The translations under genes were made by a program, and so were the position numbers. From Paractinoplanes bogorensis (GTDB lineage Bacteria; Actinomycetota; Actinomycetes; Mycobacteriales; Micromonosporaceae), in NCBI RefSeq assembly GCF_018829635.1, contig NZ_JAHKKG010000009.1, positions 1-64,000 on the forward strand: a stretch of 64,000 bases of DNA, written 5' to 3'. The notes under the pieces were generated by a model. It had not been told where the DNA came from, searched no databases, and saw nothing but the letters and a program-made list of their open reading frames with translations. This document shows, piece after piece, positions 24,356 through 33,086 of this stretch. Every line of letters starts with the position of its first letter. Position 1 is the stretch's first letter.

Positions 24356-25138
24356 ATGCGTAAGCGCACCCTGCTCGCTGCCGCACTGTCCACTGTGGTT
24401 GTCGGCGGGCTCGGCCTGCTCGGCGTCACCAACGCCAACGCGGCCGCCCTCAACCCGGCCGTCGCCCCGGGCGGCAACTTCAACCTGTCGGTCTGGTCGC
24501 TGCAACTGCCGATCGGGTCGCCCGGCAGCCCCGAGACCATCTCGCCGGCCCGCCTCAAAGGCGCCAACGGTTACACGAACCCGTCCTACTTCTGGACCGA
24601 CAAGAACGACGGCTCGATGACGTTCTGGGCTCCGGAGAAGGGCGTGACCACACCCAACTCCAACTACGCCCGTTCCGAACTGCGCGAGATGAACGCCAAC
24701 GGCTCGGCCGCCGACTGGCCGCTCGCCGGCAACCACACGCTCAGCGCCGAGCTGCGCGTCGTGTCGGTGACCAAGAATGTCGCCGTCGGGCAGGTCAAGC
24801 TGGGCAGCGGCGGCACCTCGACCAAGCCGCTGCTCGAGCTCTACTACCGGGCCAACGGCGACATCTACCTCGGCCAGCAGCGCAGCCCCACCGACGGTCA
24901 GACCCTGCACAAGCTGGGCAACGTGCCGCTCGGCCAGAGGTGGACGTACGTCTTCAACGTGTCGGGCAACCGGGCCAGCCTGACCATCAACGGCAGCACC
25001 ACGAACTACACGATCCCGTCGAGCTTCAACCCGTACAAGCAGTACTTCAAGGCCGGTTCCTACAACCAGTCATCCTCGGAGAGCACCACCAACGGGGCCA
25101 AGGTGAAGTTCTACAGCCTCACCATCCGGCACGGGTGA
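24356..25138 (+). CDS. Secreted polysaccharide lyase family 7 (alginate-lyase-like)
   Basis: A 260-residue exported protein with a signal peptide (MRKRTLLAAALS... ending NANA) and a PL7 jelly-roll. PL7 landmarks RSELREM (residues ~107-113) and YFKAGSYNQ (near 236) are intact. The third landmark, normally Q-I/V-H with the catalytic His, reads GQVKLG here, so the His is replaced by Lys. PL7 enzymes cleave alginate or related polyuronates by beta-elimination. The substitution suggests altered chemistry, another substrate, or a binding-only protein. The 3' end overlaps the opposite-strand kinase gene by 69 bp. Confidence 0.85.
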   Translation: MRKRTLLAAALSTVVVGGLGLLGVTNANAAALNPAVAPGGNFNLSVWSLQLPIGSPGSPETISPARLKGANGYTNPSYFWTDKNDGSMTFWAPEKGVTTPNSNYARSELREMNANGSAADWPLAGNHTLSAELRVVSVTKNVAVGQVKLGSGGTSTKPLLELYYRANGDIYLGQQRSPTDGQTLHKLGNVPLGQRWTYVFNVSGNRASLTINGSTTNYTIPSSFNPYKQYFKAGSYNQSSSESTTNGAKVKFYSLTIRHG

Positions 25139-25714
25139 CCGAACGACGAAGTCGGCGCGCCGCCAGGGCCGATCGTCGAGGAAGAACAGCACCTCCTCGG
25201 CCATCCACTCGTCCCACTCGCGCAGCGCGCCGGCCTCGTCGAGATCGGGCCGCTGGGCCATGTCCCGCCGCAGCCCGCGCGCCTTGGCCTCGTCGAAATC
25301 GGACTGCACCCACACAGCCGTGTCGATCAGCCCGGCCAGCTCACGCCGCGACGCACCACACCCTTCGACAATGAGGAGGGACGCGTCCGCGGGCACCTCG
25401 ACGTAGCCGGTGCGTCCGCGCGGCGCCCAGGCCGGCGGCTGATAGCGAACGTCCTGCCCGGCCCGCCACGGCCGCAGAACGCCGCCGGCCATCAGGTCGT
25501 CCCACCCGAACCGCGAGTGCCACCAGGCAATGTCGTCGGTGTGCACGACCACGCTGCCCGGATGCTCGCGACTGATCCGTTCGGCCAGCGTCGTCTTGCC
25601 GCTGCCTCCACGCCCGTCCACCGCGACAACGCGCCCCCGAAGCCGCCGCGCGAACTCCTCGAACGGCTCAGCCCGCCACGTCCCGCCTTCCGGCTCGCCC
25701 GGTCCGAGTTTCAT
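25070..25714 (-). CDS. Uridine-kinase-like P-loop protein
   Basis: A 214-residue P-loop NTPase. Walker A VDGRGGSGKTT lies at residues ~33-43, then a kinase-like acidic motif VVHTDDIAWWHSRFGWDDL and LIVEGCGASR, as in the uridine kinase or (d)NMP-kinase-like proteins of actinobacteria. The substrate is unproven. The family core seems complete by about RADFVV. The last ~22 residues are read antisense through the lyase gene, giving an unusually long 69-bp convergent overlap, perhaps from loss of an earlier stop. Confidence 0.78.
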   Translation of the reverse strand: MKLGPGEPEGGTWRAEPFEEFARRLRGRVVAVDGRGGSGKTTLAERISREHPGSVVVHTDDIAWWHSRFGWDDLMAGGVLRPWRAGQDVRYQPPAWAPRGRTGYVEVPADASLLIVEGCGASRRELAGLIDTAVWVQSDFDEAKARGLRRDMAQRPDLDEAGALREWDEWMAEEVLFFLDDRPWRRADFVVRSPVPDGEAVELHLGPVGGALRG

Positions 25715-25803
25715 TCCCTGGTTCTACCCGAACCTGACAGCTTCCTGACTTCCGCCCGCCAGGCTGACCGCTCGGCGAGGAGTAAGAGACAGGGAGCAGT
25801 TTC

Positions 25804-26391
25804 ATGCGGAGAAGTTCTGCGCTGGTGGTGGCTGCGGTTGCCATGACGGTGCTGTCGGCGTGCGGTTCGAGCGGTTCGAGCAGCTCGAAAGAGAGCCAGA
25901 CCGACGCCCAGGTGGCCACGCTGCAGAGCGCAGCACCCGAGAAGTCGGTGGCGTCCAAGGCGCCGCAACGACCGCGGGAACGCATCGACGGAACTGCGGA
26001 GGACTTCGAGGCGCTCCTGGCGCCGTTCAACAAGTGCCTCAAGGAGCACGGCGTCAAGTCGGTTGAGGCCAAGCGGGCCGCCGACACCAGCCAGGCCGGA
26101 GCCGCGCCGGTCGCCGGCACGGAGGCCTACAAGCTGGACGAGGCCTATCGGGTCTGCGAGGAGCAGTACTACCCGCTGCCGCCGTGGGAGAAGGACCCGG
26201 CCAACCCCGAGGCGCGCGACTTCGCCGTAGCCGTAGTGAAGTGCTTGAAGGGCAAGGGCATCGAGTACGTCGAGGTCTCCGACGACGGCATCAGCATCGC
26301 CCTGGGCGGCGACCAGAACGATCAGCGCTCGATCACCCGGGGCATGGACCTGGCTCCCGTATGCGAGCGCGAGGTCGCCGCAAAAAAGTAG
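25804..26391 (+). CDS. Secreted lipoprotein of unknown function
   Basis: A 195-residue lipoprotein. Signal peptide MRRSSALVVAAVAMTVLSAC has a good lipobox (LSAC); a Ser-rich linker GSSGSSSSKES follows. The mature domain (~60-195) has four Cys residues (KCLKEHG, RVCEEQ, VKCLKGKG, PVCEREV) that could form two disulfides, in a helical layout of two similar halves each with a K-C-L-K motif. That suggests an internal duplication. Small actinobacterial lipoproteins of this form have no known function. It is a single gene. Confidence 0.75.
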   Translation: MRRSSALVVAAVAMTVLSACGSSGSSSSKESQTDAQVATLQSAAPEKSVASKAPQRPRERIDGTAEDFEALLAPFNKCLKEHGVKSVEAKRAADTSQAGAAPVAGTEAYKLDEAYRVCEEQYYPLPPWEKDPANPEARDFAVAVVKCLKGKGIEYVEVSDDGISIALGGDQNDQRSITRGMDLAPVCEREVAAKK

Positions 26392-26734
26392 GGGTATTAA
26401 CCGCAATCAAACCCGCAGGCTGGACCGAGGCAGGTCCGCCAAAGGACGACGGCGGACGACTTTGGGTCAGTCCCGTCAGTAGCCGCAAAGACCATCGTCA
26501 CGGCGAGGGGCGGCACGTTTCCACAGCCCGTCCAACTCGTCCCGCCGCTCCGAAAAATTGGGCCGCCGTCGCACCATGGTTCGTCGAAACTTTGCGCCGG
26601 CTCCTCGGCCGCCAACTCGGAGCGGCTCATGGGCTGCACCTTCGTCGTGGCGCAGCCCAGCGACGGCCCAATTCGTCGGCCTTGAACACTCAAGGTCGAC
26701 GAGTTTGTGCGTTCCTACACCCTCAGGCTTTCCG
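26392..26734. other. Intergenic stretch, no gene seen
   Basis: This 343-bp gap has weaker codon bias in all frames and no open frame with a ribosome site or family motif. It is slightly less GC-rich than the flanks. It may hold the promoter of the small gene pair downstream. I see no RNA gene or repeat in it. Confidence 0.5.
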
Positions 26735-26773
26735 CAAGGTAACTTGTTGACAGAGGTGCGACAAGGTAACTTG
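26735..26773. repeat. Two identical 12-bp palindromic operators
   Basis: CAAGGTAACTTG occurs at 26735-26746 and 26762-26773, 27 bp apart. Each copy has perfect CAAG/CTTG arms. TTGACA (26747-26752) lies between them, so a bound protein would cover the promoter of the downstream pair. The pattern is typical of autoregulated toxin-antitoxin or small regulator operons. Confidence 0.7.
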
Positions 26774-26779
26774 GCATCC

Positions 26780-27013
26780 GTGGAGCCTGTCATCGCCGAG
26801 AGCGCTCGTAAGCACGATGTCTCTGATGAAGACATACTGCATGCCTTCCGCAACTCGATCAGATGGTTCGACGTTGGGGAAGGCATGATGATGCTTGTCG
26901 GCGCCGATCGCGCGACGCGGCTCCTTGAGGTCGGAGTGGTCCGCGCGGACGACGGAACCACCGTCATCCTTCACGCGATGCCCGCTCGGCCCAAGTTTCT
27001 GAGGGGGATGTGA
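26780..27013 (+). CDS. Small toxin-like protein of a TA-type pair
   Basis: A 77-residue protein, VEPVIAESARKHDVSDEDILHAFRN..., with the layout of small BrnT/DUF4258-like proteins: two helices, strands GEGMMMLVGADRATRLLEVGVV, then an HAMPARPKFL end with a conserved-looking His. GTG 26780 was chosen because the second palindrome ends just before it; an in-frame GTG at 26756 would overlap that palindrome. It is followed two bases later by a helix-turn-helix gene, the usual order for toxin then antitoxin. Toxicity is inferred from context only. Confidence 0.6.
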   Translation: MEPVIAESARKHDVSDEDILHAFRNSIRWFDVGEGMMMLVGADRATRLLEVGVVRADDGTTVILHAMPARPKFLRGM

Positions 27014-27015
27014 CT

Positions 27016-27375
27016 ATGCCGCGCAGTGTCGAGGAAATCCTGCAGCACGCGGACGAGCTGGCCCGAAAGTTCGAGGAGGCGGAGCCGGCCGACAGCGACG
27101 GGCCAAGGGCAGAAGCTCTTGCGGCGATTCACCGCGCATACCTTTCCTATACACAGGCGCTCGCCGTTCTGGCCGAGGCCATTCGAGCGGCCCGGATCAT
27201 CGGAGTTTCCTGGAAGGCGATCGGCACGCTCGTCGGAACGAGTGGCGAGGCTGCTCGACAGCGCTACGGCGGTGGTGGCCAGCCCTTTCAGGCACTTCCC
27301 CGACAGCGAGGACGAGGCGACGTAGCCGAGTCCTCCAACCACGAGACCAAGGCTGGGCAGCCCTCTCAGAAGTAG
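27016..27375 (+). CDS. Helix-turn-helix antitoxin-like protein
   Basis: A 119-residue protein starting MPRSVEEILQHADELARKFEEAEP, with GAGGGGGA 8-15 bases upstream. An N-terminal helical region is followed by a small helix-turn-helix (residues ~62-85, IGVSWKAIGTLVGTSGEAARQRYG) and a basic, disordered tail. Its position directly after the toxin-like gene and the paired palindromes upstream suggest it is the antitoxin and autorepressor. Similar pairs are widespread in actinomycetes but, to my knowledge, poorly characterised. Confidence 0.65.
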   Translation: MPRSVEEILQHADELARKFEEAEPADSDGPRAEALAAIHRAYLSYTQALAVLAEAIRAARIIGVSWKAIGTLVGTSGEAARQRYGGGGQPFQALPRQRGRGDVAESSNHETKAGQPSQK

Positions 27376-27715
27376 CTTCATGATCAGCGGCCCAGTGGAC
27401 CTCGTACTGCCGTGACCTCAGCATGATGATCTTGGCCGTGAACCTCCGAGCTTTCTGACTCGACCGGAAACTCGTGCCGTGGCTTACCGGCAAACGGCGC
27501 CCGGCAGCAGCACGTTTAGCTAGGCGCCCTGCGGTATGGGTGCAGGGTGATCGCATTCATACCGCAATGCGAGCGCGACGAGCGCACCTTGACCTTGAGT
27601 ACGCCATTGTTTCTGCGGAGTTCTGCGCAGCACTCGGCGACGACGCGATCGACGCCACCGGCCCAGGCGGCTATGGCATTTTGTGAGGCCTGCTCTGTCC
27701 GCATGCAGGTGCGGC
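27376..27715. other. Intergenic stretch, no gene seen
   Basis: A 340-bp gap between the small HTH gene and the convergent ABC permease. No convincing codon pattern, RNA gene, long repeat or terminator hairpin was found. Short open frames here lack ribosome sites and family motifs. Confidence 0.5.
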
Positions 27716-28876
27716 CTAGACGGTGGCCAGGGCTTGGGTCGGGGTCAGGCGGGCCGCTCGGAAGCTCGGGTAGAGACCGGCCAGCACTCCGATCACGACC
27801 GCCCCGCCGGCGCCGGTCAGGGCGGCCGACGTGGGGATGACCAGCGGCCACTGCTGCCACCACGCGTAGCCGATCGTGGCGGCGAGGCCGATACCAGAGC
27901 CCAGCACCCCGCCAAAGGCGGCGAGCACCACCGACTCAGTGAGGAACTGCAAGCGGATCTGCCCCCGCGTAGCCCCCAGCGCACGCCGCAACCCGATCTC
28001 GGAACGACGTTCCAGCACGGCCACGACCATCGTGTTGGCCACCCCGATGCCGCCCACCACCAGCGCCACCGCCGCCAGCGCCAGAAACAGGACCGAGAAA
28101 CTGCTTTCGGTGGCGCGCTTGGCGGCCAGAGCGTCGGACGGCCGAGTCACGTTGACCTGGCCGGGGCGTTCGGGGTTGATGGTGGCGGCCAGGACACCCC
28201 GCACCGCTTCGAGCTGGGCTTCCGCCGCCTGCACGTAGAGGACCGTGGGGTGGCCGTCAAAGCCCAGTTGAGTCCGGGCCGCGTCCCAGCCGACCAGCAC
28301 CGAGCGGTCCACGTCGGGGGCCAACGGCGTGGTGGCCAGGATGCCGACCACGGTGAAACGGCGATCCGCGAGGACGATCTGCGGGCCCGGTGAGGAGATC
28401 CCGAGCCGGGCGGCGGCGACCGAGCCCAGCACCGCGGCGGGAAAGTGTGCCGTGGCGGGGGTCAACCATGTGCCCGATGCAACGTGCGCGTTGATGGTCG
28501 GGAGCAGGTCCAGTCGTGCGGCGAGAACGGTCAGACCCGAGTTGTTTTCGGAGGGCATGCGATCGTTCCGCCGTACGAGGGAATGGGTGTTGCCAACCGC
28601 CGACGCCGCCGTGACCGGGCCTATGCGGCGGACCATCTCGACCGCCGACGGGGGTAGCAGAACCGGCGGTTCGCCGTCCAGCGCCGAGGCCTGCAACGTG
28701 TTCGTGCCGAGGGCGCTCAACTCGTCGAGCAGGGCGGCCTGACTGGACGCCGGGATGCCGGTCACCACGATCATCGTGGCGATGCCGATCGCGATCCCCA
28801 GAGCGGACAGCGCCGCCCGGGCGGGACGGGTCCGCAGTCCGAGAAAGCCCAGGTCCAGCACGTCGAGTGGGCTCAC
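27716..28876 (-). CDS. MacB-like ABC exporter permease
   Basis: A 386-residue permease of the MacB_PCD plus FtsX type. The N-terminal helix (ARAALSALGIAIGIATMIVV) is followed by an extracellular domain (~45-250) and three C-terminal helices including ERRSEIGLRRALGATRGQIRLQFL, the family coupling helix. It forms a dimer that moves substrates from the outer face, mechanotransmission-style, with the ATPase at 28873 and the adaptor at 29532. The start overlaps the ATPase stop by 4 bp. The substrate may be a peptide, macrolide or lipid. Confidence 0.92.
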   Translation of the reverse strand: MSPLDVLDLGFLGLRTRPARAALSALGIAIGIATMIVVTGIPASSQAALLDELSALGTNTLQASALDGEPPVLLPPSAVEMVRRIGPVTAASAVGNTHSLVRRNDRMPSENNSGLTVLAARLDLLPTINAHVASGTWLTPATAHFPAAVLGSVAAARLGISSPGPQIVLADRRFTVVGILATTPLAPDVDRSVLVGWDAARTQLGFDGHPTVLYVQAAEAQLEAVRGVLAATINPERPGQVNVTRPSDALAAKRATESSFSVLFLALAAVALVVGGIGVANTMVVAVLERRSEIGLRRALGATRGQIRLQFLTESVVLAAFGGVLGSGIGLAATIGYAWWQQWPLVIPTSAALTGAGGAVVIGVLAGLYPSFRAARLTPTQALATV

Positions 28877-29535
28877 GAGGAAACCACCAGACCGTCGCGG
28901 ATCTCGATCCGGCGGGGCATGGATGCCGCTATGTCGCGGTCGTGGGTGATCACCACGATGGTCGTGCCCTCGTCGTTGAGGCGCCGGAGAAGAGCCAGCA
29001 CAGCCTGGCCGTTGGCGGTGTCCAGGGCGCCCGTCGGCTCGTCGGCCAGCACCAGCGACGGGCCGTTGACCAGGGCGCGGGCGATCGCGACGCGCTGCCG
29101 TTCGCCGCCGGACAGCTGCTGCGGGCGATGGCCGGCGCGATGCTCGAGGCCGACCCGGGTCAGGGCCTCCAGAGCGAGCCTTCGACGGTGGCGGCGCGGC
29201 GTGCCGGCGTACAGCAAACCGGTTGTCACGTTGTCGATCGCGGTGAGGCCGTCGGTGAGGTGGAACTGCTGGAAGACGAACCCGATCTCGCGCGCCCGCA
29301 GGCGGGAGAGTTGCCGGTCGCGCAGGGTGGCGACGTCCTGGCCCGAGATCAGCACCGTGCCCGAGGTCGGGCGGTCGAGCGTGCCGATGATGTTGAGCAG
29401 CGTCGACTTGCCCGATCCGGAGGGGCCGACGACCGCGACCAGCTCGCCCGCGTCGATGTCGAGGGTGACGCCGGCCAGCGCGGTCACACCACCCGGATAG
29501 ACCATGCTCGCGTCGCGCAGGGACAGCACGCTCAC
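28873..29535 (-). CDS. MacB-like ABC exporter ATPase
   Basis: A 220-residue ATPase with Walker A GPSGSGKST, Q-loop FVFQQFHLTDGL, signature LSGGERQR, Walker B LVLADEPTGALD and switch IVVITHD. It is the middle gene of a three-gene operon, overlapping both neighbours by 4 bp. It powers the MacB-type permease downstream. All motifs are intact. Confidence 0.94.
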   Translation of the reverse strand: MSVLSLRDASMVYPGGVTALAGVTLDIDAGELVAVVGPSGSGKSTLLNIIGTLDRPTSGTVLISGQDVATLRDRQLSRLRAREIGFVFQQFHLTDGLTAIDNVTTGLLYAGTPRRHRRRLALEALTRVGLEHRAGHRPQQLSGGERQRVAIARALVNGPSLVLADEPTGALDTANGQAVLALLRRLNDEGTTIVVITHDRDIAASMPRRIEIRDGLVVSS

Positions 29536-30557
29536 GACGCGACCACCACGTCGGCCCCCTCAGCCAGGCCGTCGCCGGTGATCTCGACCCAGCCGTCGGC
29601 GAACATGCCGGTCTTGACCGCGATCAACCCCTCCGGCCCCTGCACCGCATACCCGCCCTCGGTCAGTGCCACGAGCGCTTCGATCGGCACGGCGAGGACC
29701 CCTTTTCTCGTACGCCCGGGAAAGCTCACCTCGAGATCGGCCGCATCGAGCTTGCTCACCATCGCGGGATCGTCGACGGTGATGGTGACGGTCAGCTTGG
29801 GCGGGCTCTGGTCGGCCGACTCGAGGACACGTCCGACCGAGACGACCCGAGCCTTCGCCGTACGCTCGTCGGGCAGCCCCACGGTGACCCGATCGCCGCG
29901 CTTGACCGATGCCGACTCCATCCCGACCGTGATGACCTTGCGGGTGGACGTGATCGTCATGAGTTCGGCGTTGGCCGGGGAACCGGGCTGGACGGAGATC
30001 GACGCGACGCGTACGGCTGCGGACTGCACCTCCAGATCACCGACCGCGATCGTCCCGGTCACCGGCAACTCGACGTCCTTCTGCCAGCGTTTGATCGCCT
30101 CGACCAGCTTCGGAGTGAGTTCGCCGATCTCGCGGCGCTTCTGCGGCCCGGTCGAGTAGCCGAGGGCGCGCAGGTTGTCGACGACGATCCGCACGTCCCG
30201 GCCGGTCATGCCGGGGGTCGCGATCGGCCGGTAGAGCGGCAGCCCACCGTAGAAGAGCGTGACCGGTTTGTCGTCGGCCCGGAACACCTGATCTCCGCGC
30301 CGGATCGTCGTCCCCACCGGCGGCAGCCAGGTCACGATCGCCTCGGAGTGCCCGGCCAGCGGTCGCGCCGACCCGAACCCGAGGGTGCCGGTCAGCTTCT
30401 CGACCGTGGAGAGGGTCCGGCGCTCGATCTGGGCCGTCGCCGGCTTCTCGGTGGGTTCGGGCGCCGGTTCGGGGCGCTGGTGCCGGGTGGCCACCACCGT
30501 CGCACCGGCCGCGAGACCGGCGACGACGAGGCCGGTGATCAGCCATCGTTTCCGCAT
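29532..30557 (-). CDS. Efflux periplasmic-adaptor-like protein with peptidoglycan-binding domain
   Basis: A 341-residue exported or membrane-anchored protein. The N-terminal helix WLITGLVVAGLAAGATVVA is followed by a MacA/HlyD-like lipoyl half (IERRTLSTVEKLTGTLGFG, then a matching half later). A PG_binding_1 domain lies at residues ~115-170 (GMTGRDVRIVVDNLRALGY; AIKRWQKDVELPVTGTI), and a C-terminal beta-barrel or membrane-proximal region ends the protein. Insertion of a wall-binding domain in the adaptor suits a Gram-positive MacA that reaches into the cell wall. It heads the exporter operon and is divergent from the OmpR regulator. Confidence 0.88.
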   Translation of the reverse strand: MRKRWLITGLVVAGLAAGATVVATRHQRPEPAPEPTEKPATAQIERRTLSTVEKLTGTLGFGSARPLAGHSEAIVTWLPPVGTTIRRGDQVFRADDKPVTLFYGGLPLYRPIATPGMTGRDVRIVVDNLRALGYSTGPQKRREIGELTPKLVEAIKRWQKDVELPVTGTIAVGDLEVQSAAVRVASISVQPGSPANAELMTITSTRKVITVGMESASVKRGDRVTVGLPDERTAKARVVSVGRVLESADQSPPKLTVTITVDDPAMVSKLDAADLEVSFPGRTRKGVLAVPIEALVALTEGGYAVQGPEGLIAVKTGMFADGWVEITGDGLAEGADVVVAS

Positions 30558-30648
30558 CCGGACGAGCGTGGCCGGAAGCTGTTAGGAAACCGTCAGATCT
30601 CGCGGAAAGTAGTGAGCGGAGGTGCGTGACGGCCTTACCATCGCCGCC

Positions 30649-31323
30649 ATGTGTGCTCAGGTGCTGGTCGCGGAAGACGACCCCCGCCAGGCCGAGGTGG
30701 TGCGCCGCTACCTGACTGCGGAGGGTCACGAGGCGGTGGTGGTGCACGACGGCCGTACGGCGCTGGAAAGTGCCCGCCGGCTGCGGCCCGACCTGCTGGT
30801 TCTCGACGTGATGATGCCGGGAATGGACGGGTTGCAGGTCTGCCGGACGTTGCGCCAGGAATCGGACGTTCTCGTGCTCATGCTGACCGCGCGGGTGACC
30901 GAGGACGATCTGCTGCTCGGGCTCGAGCTGGGGGCCGACGACTACCTGACCAAGCCGTACAGTCCACGGGAGTTGATGGCCCGGGTCCGGACCCTGCTGC
31001 GACGCCGGCCAGTGAGCCGCCCGACTCGACAAATCGGACGAATCGCCGTGGACGCCGAACGTCACCGGGCCTTCGTCGACGGCAACGAGGTCGAGTGCAC
31101 CCGGGGTGAGTTCGCGATCCTGTCCGCAATGGCCGAGCAGCCCGACCGCGTCTTCACCCGGGCCCAACTGCTGCACCACACCCGCGGCATCGACCGCAGT
31201 TCGACCGAGCGCACGATCGACGTGCACGTGATGAACCTGCGCCGCAAGATCGAGGCCGACCCGCGACGACCATCGCTGCTGGTGACGGTGCACGGCGTGG
31301 GCTACAAACTGGCGTCGTCGTGA
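30649..31323 (+). CDS. OmpR/PhoB-family response regulator
   Basis: A 224-residue regulator. The receiver domain has the acidic pocket AEDD, phospho-acceptor Asp53 in LLVLDVMMPGMDG and Lys in YLTKPYSPREL. A winged-helix DNA-binding domain follows (RTIDVHVMNLRRKIEADP; VHGVGYKL). I use ATG 30649 as start; a GTG at 30622 is possible but lies too near its GGAGG. It overlaps the kinase start by 4 bp. It is divergent from the MacAB-like exporter, which it probably controls. Confidence 0.92.
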   Translation: MCAQVLVAEDDPRQAEVVRRYLTAEGHEAVVVHDGRTALESARRLRPDLLVLDVMMPGMDGLQVCRTLRQESDVLVLMLTARVTEDDLLLGLELGADDYLTKPYSPRELMARVRTLLRRRPVSRPTRQIGRIAVDAERHRAFVDGNEVECTRGEFAILSAMAEQPDRVFTRAQLLHHTRGIDRSSTERTIDVHVMNLRRKIEADPRRPSLLVTVHGVGYKLASS

Positions 31324-33086
31324 GCGGCGGCCGCGTCCCGCTGCGGCACAGCCTGGTCACCCGGCTGCTGGCCACCTCGGTGCTGATCGCGATCGCGGCC
31401 ATCGCGTCGACGGCCTGGCTGGCCACCCGCACGGTGACCAAGGCGATCAGCCAGGAGCAGGGCCGGGCCCTGGCCGACGACAAGGGTGTCTACGACATGC
31501 TGATCACCTACGCGGCCACCCATCCGGACTGGTCGGGCGCCCCGGCCCTGATCGAGGCGCGCGCGGCCAAGCTGGGCCGCCGGATCACCCTGATGACCGA
31601 GGACCGCGCCGTCATCGTCGACTCCGGTGTCGGTCCGTCGCTGAGTTCGGCCCGGCCCTCGGCGGTGGTCGACCCGCTCGAGCGTGACCTGAGCCTGACC
31701 GGAGGCGGCAGCCGGATCGACTCCCGGGTGTCGGGGCCGTTCCTGGTGCCGCCGGCCGAACGCCCGGCCCTGCGCAAGACGGCCGAGGACGAGCTGATCT
31801 GCCTGCGCCGCAGCGGCCTCGAGGGCAAGATCAGCACGACCGCGAGCGGCCGGCCGGTGATCACCGTGACCACGCCCGGCGGCAGCAACCCGGACTGCTC
31901 GGTGCTGGAAACCACGGTCAGCCCCTCCGAGAGCAAGGCTCTGCGCACGCTGGAACAGATGGTCGGCCGCTGCCTCAAGCTCGACAAGGACTCGTACTTC
32001 CTGCGGCTGGGCCCGGACTTCACGGTCGCCGGCGCGAAGTTCCCGATGGACGTCGTTCCCCGTCCGGCCGCGGCCGCCGCGCAGAAACTCACGACCACCG
32101 ACACCGCCCGGGTCAACGGCTGTGTCGAGAAGTCACGGCGGACACTTCTTCGCCCGTACGTTCCCCCGCCCGCCCTGCTTTTCGTCACCGACCCGAAGGC
32201 CGACCCCGACCCGTTCACGCTCTCGCCCGCGAACACCGCCCGCATCGCCTGGGTGACCGGCGCCGTGCTGCTGGCCACCATCCTGGTCACGGTGCTGGTC
32301 GGCCGTCGCCTGGTCCGCCCGTTGCGGGTGCTCACCGAATCGGCCGACCGCCACGTGCCGGCCCCGGTGTCCACCAAGGACGAGATCGGCCGCCTGGCCC
32401 GCGCCCTGAACGACTCGACCGAACGCCGCGACCGGGCCGAAGCCCAGCGCCGGGCCATGGTCAGCGACGTCGCGCACGAGCTGCGGACCCCGCTGACCAA
32501 CATCCGTAGCTGGCTCGAGGCGGCCCAGGACGATCTCGCTCCGACCGACGCGCAGCTGGTCGGGTTGCTGCACGAGGAAGCGGTCCAGCTGCAGCACATC
32601 ATCGACGACCTGAGCGACCTGTCGGCGGCCGACGCGGGCACGCTGCGGCTGAATCTCGCTCCGGTGCAGCTGCGTGAGGTGCTGACCCAGGTGGCGCTCG
32701 GTCAGGCGGGCACCGTGACCATGAACGTCGACGTCGAGGGTGATCCGGTGGTGACGGCCGACCCCGTACGGCTGCGGCAACTGGTCGGCAACCTGGTCTC
32801 GAACGCGATCCGCCACACCCCGGCCGGTGGATCGGTCACGGTGGGGGCGCGCGAGGGCGAGATCACCGTACGGGACACCGGGGTCGGTATTTCGCCCGAG
32901 CACCTGCCGCGCATCTTCGACCGTTTCTGGCGGGCCGACGAGTCGCGCAGCCGCGCCACCGGGGGCAGCGGCCTGGGCCTGGCCATCGCACGCAAACTGG
33001 CCGAGGCCCACGACGCCACCATCTCCGTCGAGAGCACCCTGGGCGTGGGCACCGTGTTCACGATCAGATTCCGTTCAGCGCCGTGA
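31320..33086 (+). CDS. Sensor histidine kinase (HAMP-HisKA-HATPase)
   Basis: A 588-residue membrane kinase. The first helix is at residues ~15-37 (LLATSVLIAIAAIASTAWLA), with a large extracellular sensor (~40-300) containing several Cys residues (LICLRRSG, NPDCSVL, VGRCLKL, NGCVEKS). The second helix is at ~304-325, then HAMP, HisKA with phospho-His in SDVAHELRTPLTN (near residue 386) and HATPase_c (NLVSNAIRHTP; DTGVGIS; GSGLGLAIARKL). The Cys-bearing sensor may form disulfides. It pairs with the overlapping OmpR regulator. The 3' end overlaps the convergent Kelch gene by 23 bp. Confidence 0.92.
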   Translation: MSGGRVPLRHSLVTRLLATSVLIAIAAIASTAWLATRTVTKAISQEQGRALADDKGVYDMLITYAATHPDWSGAPALIEARAAKLGRRITLMTEDRAVIVDSGVGPSLSSARPSAVVDPLERDLSLTGGGSRIDSRVSGPFLVPPAERPALRKTAEDELICLRRSGLEGKISTTASGRPVITVTTPGGSNPDCSVLETTVSPSESKALRTLEQMVGRCLKLDKDSYFLRLGPDFTVAGAKFPMDVVPRPAAAAAQKLTTTDTARVNGCVEKSRRTLLRPYVPPPALLFVTDPKADPDPFTLSPANTARIAWVTGAVLLATILVTVLVGRRLVRPLRVLTESADRHVPAPVSTKDEIGRLARALNDSTERRDRAEAQRRAMVSDVAHELRTPLTNIRSWLEAAQDDLAPTDAQLVGLLHEEAVQLQHIIDDLSDLSAADAGTLRLNLAPVQLREVLTQVALGQAGTVTMNVDVEGDPVVTADPVRLRQLVGNLVSNAIRHTPAGGSVTVGAREGEITVRDTGVGISPEHLPRIFDRFWRADESRSRATGGSGLGLAIARKLAEAHDATISVESTLGVGTVFTIRFRSAP

